This document shows, one piece after another, positions 47,171-59,131 of a DNA stretch of 64,000 nt (position 1 is the first letter of the stretch; each line of letters opens with the position of its first letter). This DNA is from Woeseiaceae bacterium (GTDB taxonomy: Bacteria > Pseudomonadota > Gammaproteobacteria > Steroidobacterales > Woeseiaceae): the NCBI GenBank assembly GCA_028279985.1, contig JANQMR010000023.1, positions 62,001-126,000 of the forward strand, written 5' to 3'. The position numbers and the translations under genes are program-made. The notes beneath the pieces are model-generated. The model was given only the letters and a program-made list of their open reading frames with translations. It made no database searches and was not told the DNA's origin.

Positions 47171-47953
47171 ATGAAAGCCCTGCTCCGCGAATGCCTGGTT
47201 GCGATTCGTTCGTTCGCGTTCATGACGTTCCTGTTCCTGACCGCGGCGCTGGGTGCGACCGCGGTCCTGCTGGTGGCCTGGGGCCCGAAGCGCTGGCAAT
47301 GGGCGGTGACCGTCGGCTGGTGCCGGTTGTCGGTATGGGCCGGCAAGTTCTTCTGTGGCCTGAACGTCGTCGTCGAAGGTCGCGAGAACATCCCGGACGA
47401 GCCCTGTGTGATCATGATCAAGCACACCAGCGCGCTGGAGACCTACTGGCACGTGACCGTGTTCCCGCAGACGACCTGGGTCGTCAAACGCGAGCTGTTG
47501 TGGCTGCCGTTTTTCGGCTGGGCGCTGGCGCTGGTCTTGCATCCGATCAGTATCCACCGCGGCAGGGGACGGCAAGCGGTGATGCATGTGATCAACAAAG
47601 GCAAACAGCGGCTTGCCGAAGGTATCTGGGTGACCGTGTTTCCCGAAGGTACGCGGGTACCCCCCGATGCCACCCGCCGCTACGGTGTCAGCGGCGCGGC
47701 GCTGGCGGAAGCGGCCGGCTGCAAGATCGTCCCGGTTGCGCACAACGCCGGCGACTACTGGCCCCGGCGCAGCTTTCGAAAGCACCCGGGCACGGTCCGC
47801 TTCGTGATCGGCCCGCCGATCGACGCCAGTACCCAGGACGCCAGGGAAACCAGCCTGCTCGTACAGGACTGGATCGAATCGCGGATGAACGAGATCAGCG
47901 AAGCCTACAAGGCCAGGCGCCGGCGGGAGGAACGGGCGACCGATACCCGCTGA
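47171..47953 (+). CDS. plsC: 1-acyl-sn-glycerol-3-phosphate acyltransferase family protein
   Basis: The 260-residue membrane-bound enzyme has N-terminal hydrophobic segments and the acyltransferase motifs. Motif I is KHTSALET (HX4E rather than HX4D, as in the HQSAWET subgroup), and motif III is VFPEGTRVPP, with PVAHNAGDYW as motif IV. It would make phosphatidic acid or a related product. It follows glyS after 23 bp. Its stop lies in a 13-bp direct repeat. Confidence 0.87.
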   Translation: MKALLRECLVAIRSFAFMTFLFLTAALGATAVLLVAWGPKRWQWAVTVGWCRLSVWAGKFFCGLNVVVEGRENIPDEPCVIMIKHTSALETYWHVTVFPQTTWVVKRELLWLPFFGWALALVLHPISIHRGRGRQAVMHVINKGKQRLAEGIWVTVFPEGTRVPPDATRRYGVSGAALAEAAGCKIVPVAHNAGDYWPRRSFRKHPGTVRFVIGPPIDASTQDARETSLLVQDWIESRMNEISEAYKARRRREERATDTR

Positions 47954-47967
47954 CGATACCCGCTGAC
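47942..47967 (+). repeat. 13-bp duplication across the plsC stop
   Basis: GATACCCGCTGAC occurs twice in direct succession; the first copy contains the plsC TGA stop. Confidence 0.85.
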
Positions 47968-48010
47968 GGCAGTCGACGGCGCTGCCGGTGTGTTGCCGCT
48001 TAGTTTCGAT

Positions 48011-48058
48011 CGCCTAATCCCTGTCGCCTAATCTCCCTAAATTTCTATAGCCTAATTC
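48011..48058. repeat. Degenerate CCTAAT repeat downstream of the DUF6491-like gene
   Basis: CGCCTAATCC, CGCCTAATCT and AGCCTAATTCC recur at roughly 14-30 bp intervals in AT-richer sequence between the plsC and lipoprotein genes. Confidence 0.5.
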
Positions 48059-48453
48059 CGATCCCCGGGCGCTTCGCCCAGCGTTTCGAACTCTTTGACG
48101 TGGGCTTCGTCGAGCGCATAGATCTTTGCGATTCTGCAGCCGCGCAGGGTGTCGAATCGCGCATGGATCCAGTTCGGGTCTTCGCGTTTGTCGGGCACGA
48201 TCACCGTATTGTCGCGCAGCTCGAAGCATCGGCGGGTGAATTCGAACAGGTAGTCGTCGCGGGCCTTGAAGATCACATAGTATTCATTGATCCGGCTGAA
48301 CCCGCCGCCGGTGTGGGAAGTGCGCGCCTTGTCCACGCGCTCGAGCTGGTTGGCCTCGACGAAATCCTCGACCGCTTTCCTGGACGGGTCCGGTCCCATG
48401 GTCGTGCAGGCGCTCAAAACAAGCGCCAGCAACAACAAGATCACCGCGTTCAT
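48052..48453 (-). CDS. DUF6491-like small lipoprotein
   Basis: The 133-residue product has a lipoprotein signal ending LVLSAC, then ADLRSR-free polar sequence with INEYYVIFKARDDYLFEF and DLRDNTV-like FELRDNTVIVP and DTLRGCRI. These segments suit the DUF6491 family of gammaproteobacterial lipoproteins of unknown function; the assignment is tentative. It lies just downstream of gyrB on the same strand. Confidence 0.7.
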   Translation of the reverse strand: MNAVILLLLALVLSACTTMGPDPSRKAVEDFVEANQLERVDKARTSHTGGGFSRINEYYVIFKARDDYLFEFTRRCFELRDNTVIVPDKREDPNWIHARFDTLRGCRIAKIYALDEAHVKEFETLGEAPGDRN

Positions 48454-48474
48454 TCCGCTACTCCTGATTAGGTG

Positions 48475-50946
<2,472 letters not shown>

Positions 50947-51024
50947 CTATTGTATCAAAGCTCGCCTGGAAAAGGGCTGCCCGGCCGGGCCGCGAGGCCG
51001 AATTCCGGACGGTTTCGGGAAGAC

Positions 51025-52092
51025 TCAGGCTGGCGGTATCAGCCGGCCGTGTTCCACGTGAAACAGCCGCGTGTCCGACGGGACCGGCAGCGTCTCGGCC
51101 TGCAGGCTGGTTGCAACGATTTGGCAATCGAGATCCGTCGCCCCGCGCATCAGGCGCGCAACCGATTCCCTATCCAGCTCAGCCGCCGGGTCGTCCAGCA
51201 GCAGCAGCAAGCGTCGCCCCAGCACCTCCTGTACCACTTCGACCGAACCGAGGATCATTGCGCTGGCCAGAAGCTTTTGCTGACCACGGGAAACCAGTCG
51301 CCTGGCCAAGCGCGTGTCGAAACGCAGGGAGAGGTCCGCTCTTTGCGGCCCGAATTGGCTGCTGCCCGACGACAGGTCACGCTGACTGTTGTCCTCCAGC
51401 GTTTGCCCCAGGCTCGCCTCCTCCGGCCAGCCCCGCCGGTAGTCGAAGTCGACCGCACTGCCCAGTAACTTTTCAGCACCGGCCGTCATGACCGGTCGAG
51501 CGGTCTCGAAAACCCGCTGCCGTGCGCTGTCTATACGCTCCCCTAACTCCGCGAACTCCACGTTCCACGGCCGGAGCGCCTCGGCTGTCGTGCCCGTCTT
51601 CAGGATCGCATTGCGTTGCCGCAAGACCCGGCGAAATTGCCGCCACAAGCCGACATACTCATGTTCCACGTGAAACGTCAGCCAATCGAGAAAGCGCCGG
51701 CGCTGGTCCGGTCCTCCGCCAACTAAATCATGCACCGCCGGATCGATTATTTGTAACGGCAATAAGTCCGCGAGGGCGGCGGCGCCACCCCCCGTGTCGC
51801 CACCGACACGAACCTCCAGCCCCTCCCGGCTGTTTCGGACCCCTACCCCTACCGAAGCGGCATTGCCGGCCACCACCCCATACAAGACGAAATCACGCGC
51901 GCCATGCTGTATCAGTTTGTCTACAGACGCTCCCCGAAAGGACTTACCTCGCCCCAGATACGCCAACGCCTCGAGTAAGCTCGTCTTACCCGAGGCGTTG
52001 GCACCATATACCAGATTGAAAGACGAACTCGGTTCGAATTCCAGTTTTGTCAGGCAACGAAAACGTTCGGCTGTAAACCGTTCGACCGTCAC
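51025..52092 (-). CDS. recF: DNA replication and repair protein RecF
   Basis: RecF is an SMC-like ATPase that loads RecA at gaps. Walker A is YGANASGKTSLLEALAYL, the signature lies around SRGQQKLLASAMILG and Walker B is LLLLDDPAAELDRE. The 355-residue size fits. It begins at GTG 52092. Two places encode FHVEH because they contain the parS-like 16-mer. Confidence 0.96.
   Translation of the reverse strand: MTVERFTAERFRCLTKLEFEPSSSFNLVYGANASGKTSLLEALAYLGRGKSFRGASVDKLIQHGARDFVLYGVVAGNAASVGVGVRNSREGLEVRVGGDTGGGAAALADLLPLQIIDPAVHDLVGGGPDQRRRFLDWLTFHVEHEYVGLWRQFRRVLRQRNAILKTGTTAEALRPWNVEFAELGERIDSARQRVFETARPVMTAGAEKLLGSAVDFDYRRGWPEEASLGQTLEDNSQRDLSSGSSQFGPQRADLSLRFDTRLARRLVSRGQQKLLASAMILGSVEVVQEVLGRRLLLLLDDPAAELDRESVARLMRGATDLDCQIVATSLQAETLPVPSDTRLFHVEHGRLIPPA
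51050..51065. promoter_or_regulatory. parS-like centromere site 1 (in recF)
   Basis: TGTTCCACGTGAAACA matches the conserved chromosomal ParB site (TGTTTCACGTGAAACA) at 15 of 16 bases. It lies in the 3' part of recF, close to the origin, where parS sites cluster. Confidence 0.85.
51662..51677. promoter_or_regulatory. parS-like centromere site 2 (in recF)
   Basis: TGTTCCACGTGAAACG differs from site 1 only in the last base and lies 612 bp from it. Confidence 0.8.
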
Positions 52093-52118
52093 CCCGCTGG
52101 ATCTCTCCGCCTGCCTGT

Positions 52119-53216
52119 CTACAGGCGCATCGGCATGACGACGAACTTACACTCGGCGTTATCCGGCTGCCTGATCAGGCAACTCGAGTTGCTGTCCACT
52201 ACCGACAGATTCACCTCTTCTCCCCCGACCGCACCGATCGCATCCAACAGGTAGTTGACGTTGAAGCCGATTTCTATGTCATCCCCGGCATAAGCGATCT
52301 CGAGCTCCTCCTCCGCTTCCTCCTGCTCCGGATTGTGCGCCTGCAACACCACGCTATTGTCACGAATGATCAAGCGGATACCTCGGTACTTCTCGTTCGA
52401 CAAAATCGCCGTCCGATGCAAGGCACCGCGCAGCACTTCCCGGTCTGCCGTCAACTGATTCGCCGAATCCTCCGGTATCACCCGTTCGTACTCCGGGAAA
52501 CGGCCATCGATCAGCTTCGAAGTGAAGCGAATTCCGTCCAACTGGATGCGAACGTGATTACTCCCCAGCTCGATCTCCAGCATCGATTCGCCGCCTAGCA
52601 AGCGCTGTAACTCCAGCACGCCCTTTCGCGGCACGATTACCTGTTGCTCTTCGAGCGCGTCCCCGTCGAGCTCCACCGCGCACAACGCGAGCCGGTGGCC
52701 GTCCGTCGCGACCGCCCGCAAGTATCTACCGCCGGTTTCCAGCAACATCCCGTTCAGGTAATACCGCACGTCCTGCTGCGCCATGGAGAAATGGGTTTTT
52801 TCAATCAATCGCGCAAGAACGTCCTGCCGAACGGCAATCGTCTGCGTGGCCTTGATGTCCTCCACCCCTGGAAACTCAGCGGCCGGCAGGGTTGCGAGGC
52901 TGAATTTACTGCGCCCGGACCTGACCGAGAGCTTGTCGCCACCAAGCGAGACATTCACGGCCGCTCCATCCGGCAAGGCGCGACAGATATCCAGGAACTT
53001 GCGGCCCGACACGGTAATCTCACCGCCCGCTTCGACGTCCACCTCAGTCTCGGCAACCAGTTCCACTTCCAGGTCGGTCGCCGTCACCGATAGCTGCCCG
53101 TTCTTGGTTACCAGCAACACGTTCGACAAAATCGGCATCGTCTGACGTCGCTCGACGACACCGATAACCGCCTGTAAAGGCTTCAACAGCACATCCCGGG
53201 CTGCACTAAACTTCAT
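52119..53216 (-). CDS. dnaN: DNA polymerase III beta sliding clamp
   Basis: The 365-residue clamp has KFSAARDVLLKPLQAVIGVVE-type start, RRQTMPILSNVLL, SLATLPAAEFP and the C-terminal VMPMRL hydrophobic cleft ending. The ATG at 53216 follows AGGTGGAACGT on the minus strand; a GTG three codons upstream overlaps that Shine-Dalgarno and is not used. It lies between recF and dnaA in the usual order. Confidence 0.97.
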   Translation of the reverse strand: MKFSAARDVLLKPLQAVIGVVERRQTMPILSNVLLVTKNGQLSVTATDLEVELVAETEVDVEAGGEITVSGRKFLDICRALPDGAAVNVSLGGDKLSVRSGRSKFSLATLPAAEFPGVEDIKATQTIAVRQDVLARLIEKTHFSMAQQDVRYYLNGMLLETGGRYLRAVATDGHRLALCAVELDGDALEEQQVIVPRKGVLELQRLLGGESMLEIELGSNHVRIQLDGIRFTSKLIDGRFPEYERVIPEDSANQLTADREVLRGALHRTAILSNEKYRGIRLIIRDNSVVLQAHNPEQEEAEEELEIAYAGDDIEIGFNVNYLLDAIGAVGGEEVNLSVVDSNSSCLIRQPDNAECKFVVMPMRL

Positions 53217-53425
53217 ACGTTCCACCTGTTAATAAATATTGGATATTAAAATCTTGTTGTTGTTATAGGGCTCGGTCAGACTTGTGAGTAAACATCAAAA
53301 ACACCATGTCTTTCAATAGCTTATTTTGCTATTAAAGTGCCCAGAAAGACTGTATGGACTGCTCACGGGCTGTTGGCAGCCTGTGGATAACAGTCGCTGT
53401 CGCAGTTTTACACCGGTTTTCCACA
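53217..53425. other. dnaA-dnaN spacer with DnaA boxes, candidate part of oriC
   Basis: TGTGGATAA (53382-53390) is a perfect DnaA box in reverse, and TTTTCCACA (53417-53425) differs from the box by one base. The dnaN-proximal side (53228-53270) is AT-rich, with TTAATAAATATTGGATATTA and GTTGTTGTTATA. Genes diverge from about this area. Two boxes are few for a full origin, so it may be the dnaN promoter and a secondary unwinding site. Confidence 0.5.
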
Positions 53426-54799
53426 TTATCCTGTCAAAGTTCTCAACAGATTCAAATAATCGTCATCTATCCGTTTCTCGGTGTCTCTCAAGCTCTCCAC
53501 CCGCCTGCAACCGTGTAACACGGTGGTATGGTCACGTCCGCCGAAAGCATCGCCGATTTCCGGCAAGCTGTGGTTAGTGAGTTCCTTGGCTAGCGCCATC
53601 GCGATCTGACGCGGCCTGGCTATCGAGCGGCTGCGTTTTTTCGACAGCAAATCGGCAACCCGGATCTTGTAGAAGTCGGCGACCGTCTTCTGAATATTCT
53701 CGATCGATACCAGTCGCTCCTGCATCGCCAGCAGGTCCCTCAGTGCTTCCTTGGCAAAATCCAGACTGATGGGACGGCCGGTGAACCGGGAATTGGCGAT
53801 GACCCGGCGTAAAGCGCCTTCCAACTCGCGGACGTTGGAGCGGATCCGCTTGGCGATGAAAAAAGCCACTTCCTCCGGGAGCTCGACATGCTCGGCTGCC
53901 GCCTTGCTCATCAGGATGGCCACTGACGTCTCCAGTTCCGGCGGTTCGATGGCAACCGTGAGACCCCAACCAAAACGCGACTTCAGTCGCTCCTCGAGGC
54001 CGCTGACTTCCTTGGGATAACGGTCGCAGGTCAAAACGATTTGCCGCTGGCCTTCCAACAGTGCATTGAACGTATGAAAAAACTCTTCCTGCGACCGGTC
54101 CTTGCCGGCAAAAAACTGGATGTCGTCGATCAACAGCGCATCGAGGGATCGATAGGAGCGCTTGAATTCAGAGATCCGATTGTGTTGCAACCCTTTCACC
54201 ATATCGCCGACGAATCTCTCGGAGTGCACGTAGGCCACTTTGGCATCGGGTTGGGATTCCAGGATCGAATTGCCGACCGCGTGCATCAGATGGGTCTTGC
54301 CGAGACCCACACCGCCGTAAATGAACAGCGGGTTGTAGGACTTACCGGGGTTCTCGCCGACCTGACTCGCGGCTGCCCTCGCGAGCTGGTTACTCTTGCC
54401 CTCGACGAAGCTCGCGAACGTAAACGCCGGATTGAGACGGGACGCGAGCAACGCCGGTTCGGTGGACCGCGCCTGCTGTGTCCGCATCGCCGCTTCGACG
54501 CCTGGAACGCCGACCGCTGTCTTCCCGCGTGCCGGCGCAGGCTCCCGCGAGCCGACTTCGACCACGACATCCTTGTGGCAGCCGGTCGCCGATACGATGT
54601 CCACGATTCTCGACAGGTAATGTTCGTGCAGCCAGTCCACGACGAAACGGTTGGGCGCCAGAAGCCTCAGCCGCGAATCGCTTTCCACGGCTTGCAGAGG
54701 CCGTATCCACGTATTGAACTGCTGCTCCGACAACTCCGCCTTGAGATCACGGATACAACGATTCCAGAGCGTCGTTTCGGCCGGCAAGGATGGTCCCAC
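53426..54799 (-). CDS. dnaA: Chromosomal replication initiator DnaA
   Basis: The 457-residue AAA+ protein has domain I ([21 protein letters not shown]), Walker [17 protein letters not shown], Walker [12 protein letters not shown] and the domain IV signature [16 protein letters not shown]. It starts at GTG 54799. It is divergent from rpmH. Confidence 0.97.
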   Translation of the reverse strand: MGPSLPAETTLWNRCIRDLKAELSEQQFNTWIRPLQAVESDSRLRLLAPNRFVVDWLHEHYLSRIVDIVSATGCHKDVVVEVGSREPAPARGKTAVGVPGVEAAMRTQQARSTEPALLASRLNPAFTFASFVEGKSNQLARAAASQVGENPGKSYNPLFIYGGVGLGKTHLMHAVGNSILESQPDAKVAYVHSERFVGDMVKGLQHNRISEFKRSYRSLDALLIDDIQFFAGKDRSQEEFFHTFNALLEGQRQIVLTCDRYPKEVSGLEERLKSRFGWGLTVAIEPPELETSVAILMSKAAAEHVELPEEVAFFIAKRIRSNVRELEGALRRVIANSRFTGRPISLDFAKEALRDLLAMQERLVSIENIQKTVADFYKIRVADLLSKKRSRSIARPRQIAMALAKELTNHSLPEIGDAFGGRDHTTVLHGCRRVESLRDTEKRIDDDYLNLLRTLTG

Positions 54800-55029
54800 G
54801 GTTCTAAATGCCCTGTTATACCAATACGCTGCCTGAGTCGGCGACGGATGATCGAAGAGAGACCGGGCAGTCTATACCGTCTCAACAAGCGCCGCCATAC
54901 GCCGCCCGGCGTCGTGCCGCACTGTAAAACCCGGGACGTTCTATTGACTATGATGGAGCGAGTGCGTACGCTTTCCGGCCTTTTCAAACCCGGCCGCGAG
55001 GATCCGGACCATCGTCAGGTATCAGGTAG

Positions 55030-55164
55030 ATGAAACGCACCTATCAGCCCAGCAAACTGAAGCGCGCCCGTACCCACGGCTTCCGCGCCCGGATGGCGAC
55101 CAAGGCCGGCCGGCTCGTGCTCAAGCGTCGCCGTGCCAAAGGCCGGGCACGCCTGACGCCCTGA
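55030..55164 (+). CDS. rpmH: 50S ribosomal protein L34
   Basis: The 44-residue basic protein [19 protein letters not shown] is L34 with no unusual features. It is too short for most length cut-offs. The leader TCAGGTAG precedes the ATG, and TTGACTATGAT-type promoter sequence lies about 80 bases upstream. It is divergent from dnaA. Confidence 0.97.
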   Translation: MKRTYQPSKLKRARTHGFRARMATKAGRLVLKRRRAKGRARLTP

Positions 55165-55212
55165 CTCGCGTATCATTGCCATCCGGACGTCAGCCGGGTA
55201 AAGCTCCAAGGC

Positions 55213-55620
55213 TTGAATGGCGCTGACACGAATCGGTTTACGAGACAACATCGGCTGCTGACGCCGGCGGCTTTCGGCCGTGTCTTCGAGAAGGCTTTTC
55301 GAAGTCGCGACAAATGTTTCACGGTATTGTGCAGGGACAATGAATCCGATTTCGCCAGGCTCGGCCTCGCCATCGCGAGAAAACACTGCCGTAAGGCCAG
55401 CGGCAGAAACCGGATCAAGCGTATCGTTCGCGAGTCCTTTCGACGGCATCAGGTCGAACTCCGCGGCCTCGATGTCGTGGTCCTGAATCAGTCTCATGCC
55501 ACGACGGCGGAATCGGCGCAGTTGTTCGAGAGCCTGGCCGCGCACTGGCGGCGCTGCGCGACGTCGCGGGAGCGGCGCCGGACCGGCGACGGTAACCGTA
55601 TTCGCAATCGTCGCGGCTGA
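55213..55620 (+). CDS. rnpA: Ribonuclease P protein component
   Basis: RnpA binds the RNase P RNA. The 135-residue protein has the core FTRQHRLLTPAAFGRVFE, LGLAIARKHCRKA and the RNR motif GRNRIKRIVRESFRRHQ. No ATG is available; TTG 55213 gives a normal N-terminus. The tail after about residue 115 is arginine-rich and extends to 28 bases before yidC, leaving no space for yidD. Confidence 0.94.
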   Translation: MNGADTNRFTRQHRLLTPAAFGRVFEKAFRSRDKCFTVLCRDNESDFARLGLAIARKHCRKASGRNRIKRIVRESFRRHQVELRGLDVVVLNQSHATTAESAQLFESLAAHWRRCATSRERRRTGDGNRIRNRRG

Positions 55621-55647
55621 CGGCGACATCGTCCGGGATCGACGCTG

Positions 55648-57354
55648 ATGGATAATCAGAGACTGCTGACCTGGGGCGCATTCGGCCTGCTCCTGTTTTT
55701 CACCTACCAGACCTGGATGCTGGATTACGGCCGCCAAGCCGTTGCACCGGCGTCCGACCCGGCACAAACGGATGCGCCGCCGCTGGCGGAGGAAACGCTG
55801 CCGGAACTCGACCTTGCAGACGACGAGTCGCTGCCCGACCCGGACCGGACGATGCCGGTCGGGACGCCGACCCGACCGGAGGATGCCGCCGCCGCGGTCC
55901 GGGTGCGCACCGACGTGCTGGACATCGAAATCAGCACTCGCGGCGGCACCATCACGCGGGCGACGATGCTCGACTACCCGGTCGCGAAAGACCAGCCGGA
56001 CACGCTGGTCGAGCTCCTGAGCCCTGCCGGCCCGGATTACGGCGTCATGCGCGCCTGGTTACGCGGTACCGACGAAGGCGCCGAGACGCCGGATTTCGAC
56101 GCCATCTACAGCGCGGCATCGATGGACTACGAGCTCGGCGGCGCCGACCAAATCGTCGTTGCGTTGAACTGGGCCGGCGAGGAAGGTATCGAGGTCGAAA
56201 AACGATACGTCTTCACTCGCGGCAGTTACGCCATCGGGCTCGAACACGAGATCGTCAACGGCAGTGACCGGGAATGGCGCGGCGATCAGGTCGTACAGAT
56301 CCGCCGGCGCTCCAAGGAACCCGACCGCTCGATGTTCGACGTGGATTCGTATTCGTTCGACGGTCCGCTGACCTATGACGGCGACAAGTCCGAAAAACTC
56401 AAGCGCGGTGAGTTACAGAGAAAAGGACCCGTCCGTTACGAGACCGACGACGGCTGGGTTGCGGCGATCGAGCACCATTTTCTGCGGGCGATCGTGCCGG
56501 CGCGCGGCGAGCCCGGGATCTACCAGGTGCAGATCAGCGGCGACACGATGATCGCCAGCGCCATCGGCGAACGCCGGTCTCTCGCGCCCGGCGAGCGCCT
56601 GGTCTTCGAGCGCTCGCTTTTCATCGGCCCCAAGTTACAGACACAGCTCGAAGCCTTGCACCCGAGACTCAAGCTCAGCGTCGATTACGGCTGGTTGACG
56701 ATACTGTCGCAGCCGATGTTCTGGCTGCTGTCTAAAATCTACGCTTTCGTCGGCAACTGGGGCCTTGCGATCATTCTCGTGACCCTGGTCATCAAGCTGG
56801 TCTTTTACAAATTGACGGAGACCAGCGGTCGTTCGATGGCCAGGATGCGCAACCTGCAGCCGCGCATGCAAGCGCTGCAGGAGCGTTACAAGGACGACCG
56901 GACGGCGCTTTCCCAGGCGATGATGGATCTCTACAAGCGCGAGGGCGTCAATCCGGCGGCCGGCTGTTTGCCGATCCTGGTGCAAATGCCGTTTTTCCTC
57001 GCTTTCTACTGGGTGCTGGTCGAAAGCGTCGAGATGCGACAGGCGCCCTTCGTGTTCTGGTTGACCGACCTGTCCGCGCGCGACCCGTATTTCATCCTGC
57101 CGTTGATCATGGGTGCGGCGATGTTGCTGCAACAAAAGCTCAATCCGGCGCCGACCGACCCGGTGCAGGCGCGTGTGATGCAGATCATGCCGATCGTCTT
57201 CACGGCTTTTTTCGCGTTCTTCCCGTCCGGCCTGGTGCTTTACTGGGTGACCAACACGATCCTGTCGATTGCGCAACAGTGGAAAATCAACAAGGTCGTC
57301 GAAGCCGAGGCGAAACAGCAGAAGGACCGCGGCAAAAAATCCAAGGAAGGATGA
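55648..57354 (+). CDS. yidC: Membrane protein insertase YidC
   Basis: YidC inserts and folds inner-membrane proteins. The 568-residue protein has the N-terminal helix (LLTWGAFGLLLFFTYQTW), a large periplasmic P1 domain (about residues 60-340) and the five-helix core with IYAFVGNWGLAIILVTLVIK, MQALQERYKDDRTALSQAMM and GCLPILVQMPFFLAFYWVL. The C-terminus is basic. Confidence 0.97.
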   Translation: MDNQRLLTWGAFGLLLFFTYQTWMLDYGRQAVAPASDPAQTDAPPLAEETLPELDLADDESLPDPDRTMPVGTPTRPEDAAAAVRVRTDVLDIEISTRGGTITRATMLDYPVAKDQPDTLVELLSPAGPDYGVMRAWLRGTDEGAETPDFDAIYSAASMDYELGGADQIVVALNWAGEEGIEVEKRYVFTRGSYAIGLEHEIVNGSDREWRGDQVVQIRRRSKEPDRSMFDVDSYSFDGPLTYDGDKSEKLKRGELQRKGPVRYETDDGWVAAIEHHFLRAIVPARGEPGIYQVQISGDTMIASAIGERRSLAPGERLVFERSLFIGPKLQTQLEALHPRLKLSVDYGWLTILSQPMFWLLSKIYAFVGNWGLAIILVTLVIKLVFYKLTETSGRSMARMRNLQPRMQALQERYKDDRTALSQAMMDLYKREGVNPAAGCLPILVQMPFFLAFYWVLVESVEMRQAPFVFWLTDLSARDPYFILPLIMGAAMLLQQKLNPAPTDPVQARVMQIMPIVFTAFFAFFPSGLVLYWVTNTILSIAQQWKINKVVEAEAKQQKDRGKKSKEG

Positions 57355-57477
57355 GCTAGAACGGATGAACTAGTAAGGTTGAACGCTCGCAGACACCCGA
57401 GCGTGTCTTTTCCGGCTTGAGGTCGTCCGAAACCTGACCGAGAATGTCCGACTCGGAGTCAATCTGGGGAGAAGGTC

Positions 57478-58974
57478 ATCGACGTCCCAACCATCGTTCG
57501 TCAGATAATCGTTCGTCAGACAATCGTTCGTCACACGAGCGTCATCAGCGCCCTCCTCGCGGCCACGTTCCTGTCCGGCTGCGCGCCGCTCGAGACCCGG
57601 CCGCAAGCGGTAGTGGAAGGACAGGCAAAAAACATCATTCTGTTCATCGGCGACGGCATGGGCGTCTCGACGGTCACGGCCGCGCGCATATTAGACGGCC
57701 AGTCGAAAGGCAAAGCCGGCGAGGAGCACGTCCTGCCGTTCGAGACTTTCGATCACGTAGCCTTGGTCAAGACCTACAACAGCAATCAGCAGGTGCCCGA
57801 CTCGGCCGGCACCGCGACGGCCATGGCGACAGGCGTCAAGACACGCGCCGGTGTCATCAACATCGGACCCGATTCGAACCGCCGTAACTGCAAGGCGGCC
57901 CTGGAGAACCGGCTGACGCCGATCACCGAATACGCGAGGGCAAAGGGCAAGTCGGTCGGTTTTGCGACGACCACGCGAGTCACCCACGCCACCCCCGCCG
58001 TCCTGTATGCCCATACGCCGGAACGCAACTGGGAGAGCAACCGTTTCCTGCCGGTCGAGGACCGCAGGCTCGGTTGCCGGGACTTGGCCTGGCAGCTCCT
58101 GAACGCGGGGCCGGGCGGCGGACTCGACGTTGCCCTGGGCGGCGGCCGCATGGCGTTTTACGGCGGCGACCGGCACGGCGAGCGTCTGGGGGCGGCCGAA
58201 GACCTCGTGACGCCGTGGCTTTCGGCTGCGAGCCACCGCCGTTACGTCACGACGGCCGAGGAGCTCGATGATGTCGACCCGGGCGAACAGGTGCTGGGCC
58301 TGTTCTCGTCTTCGCACCTCACCTACGTCGCGGAACGGCGCGAGGATTCGACCCAGCCGACCCTGGCGCAGATGACGGCCAAAGCCATCGAGCTGGTTTC
58401 CGCGGACCCCGACGGTTATCTGTTGATGATCGAAGGCGGCCGTATCGATCACGGCCATCACAGCAGCCAGCCGGCGTACGCCCTGCTCGAGACCCAGGCC
58501 TTTGCACGCGCCGTAGAAACTGCGCTCGCAATGGTCGATCTCGACGAGACCTTGATCCTGGTGACGGCGGACCATTCTCACGTGTTCACGATGGGCGGCT
58601 ACCCGACCCGGGGGAACCCCATCCTCGGTCTCGTGGTCACCAACGACAAGTCCGGCGAGCCCAAGACCGCGCCGGAAATCGCAGCCGACGGCCAACCCTA
58701 CCGGACCTTGCAGTATGCAAACGGCCCCGGCGCCGTCACCAGCCTGCCGCGCCCCGCGCCGGAGCTCGGCGTCCGCTCGCTGGCGCAGGCGCTGGTGCCC
58801 ATGCGGAGCGTCGACATCGACGGCTCGGTGAGCAACAGCGAAAGCCATGCCGGCGAGGACGTTGCCCTGTATGCCAGCGGTCCGGGCGCGGAACGGGTCC
58901 GCGGCGTGATCGAGCAAAACCGGATCTTCGACATCATGATGGCCGCCTACGGTTTCAGCGGACGGTCCGACTGA
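57478..58974 (+). CDS. Alkaline phosphatase (PhoA family), probable lipoprotein with non-canonical start
   Basis: The metal-dependent phosphomonoesterase has NIILFIGDGMGVSTVTAARI, nucleophile Ser in VPDSAGTATAMATG, GGRIDHGHHSSQ and TADHSHVF with the metal ligands. Upstream in the same frame is a lipobox signal, SVISALLAATFLSGC, so the true start lies before 57540. No ATG, GTG or TTG is there. GGGGAG (57466-57471) is six bases before ATC 57478, which is annotated; the first usual codon, GTG 57613, would remove the signal. Three 15-bp repeats code for the n-region. Its place between yidC and mnmE is unusual. Confidence 0.85.
   Translation: MDVPTIVRQIIVRQTIVRHTSVISALLAATFLSGCAPLETRPQAVVEGQAKNIILFIGDGMGVSTVTAARILDGQSKGKAGEEHVLPFETFDHVALVKTYNSNQQVPDSAGTATAMATGVKTRAGVINIGPDSNRRNCKAALENRLTPITEYARAKGKSVGFATTTRVTHATPAVLYAHTPERNWESNRFLPVEDRRLGCRDLAWQLLNAGPGGGLDVALGGGRMAFYGGDRHGERLGAAEDLVTPWLSAASHRRYVTTAEELDDVDPGEQVLGLFSSSHLTYVAERREDSTQPTLAQMTAKAIELVSADPDGYLLMIEGGRIDHGHHSSQPAYALLETQAFARAVETALAMVDLDETLILVTADHSHVFTMGGYPTRGNPILGLVVTNDKSGEPKTAPEIAADGQPYRTLQYANGPGAVTSLPRPAPELGVRSLAQALVPMRSVDIDGSVSNSESHAGEDVALYASGPGAERVRGVIEQNRIFDIMMAAYGFSGRSD
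57493..57537 (+). repeat. Three 15-bp in-frame repeats at the phosphatase 5' end
   Basis: ATCGTTCGTCAGATA, ATCGTTCGTCAGACA and ATCGTTCGTCACACG follow in register and encode IVRQI IVRQT IVRHT in the frame of the lipobox. Confidence 0.9.
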
Positions 58975-59002
58975 CCGGGGCGGGCCGGAGAGCCGGCCCC
59001 GG
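58975..59002. terminator. GC-rich hairpin after the phosphatase gene
   Basis: CCGGGGC-GGGCCGG and CCGGCCCCGG pair around an AGAG loop with a small bulge, directly after the stop codon. No T-run follows, so termination is only a possibility. Confidence 0.4.
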
Positions 59003-59131
59003 TACCCGCTCACTTTCCGGCCTGCTTTTTTCCGTAAGCCCGTAGCGGTCGAAATGCCGAACAATGCCCGACCGCCGGCATCTCCGGCTGCGGTTCTGCA
59101 TGTTTCGCCCGCCTGTGGTTCCATTGGCGAC

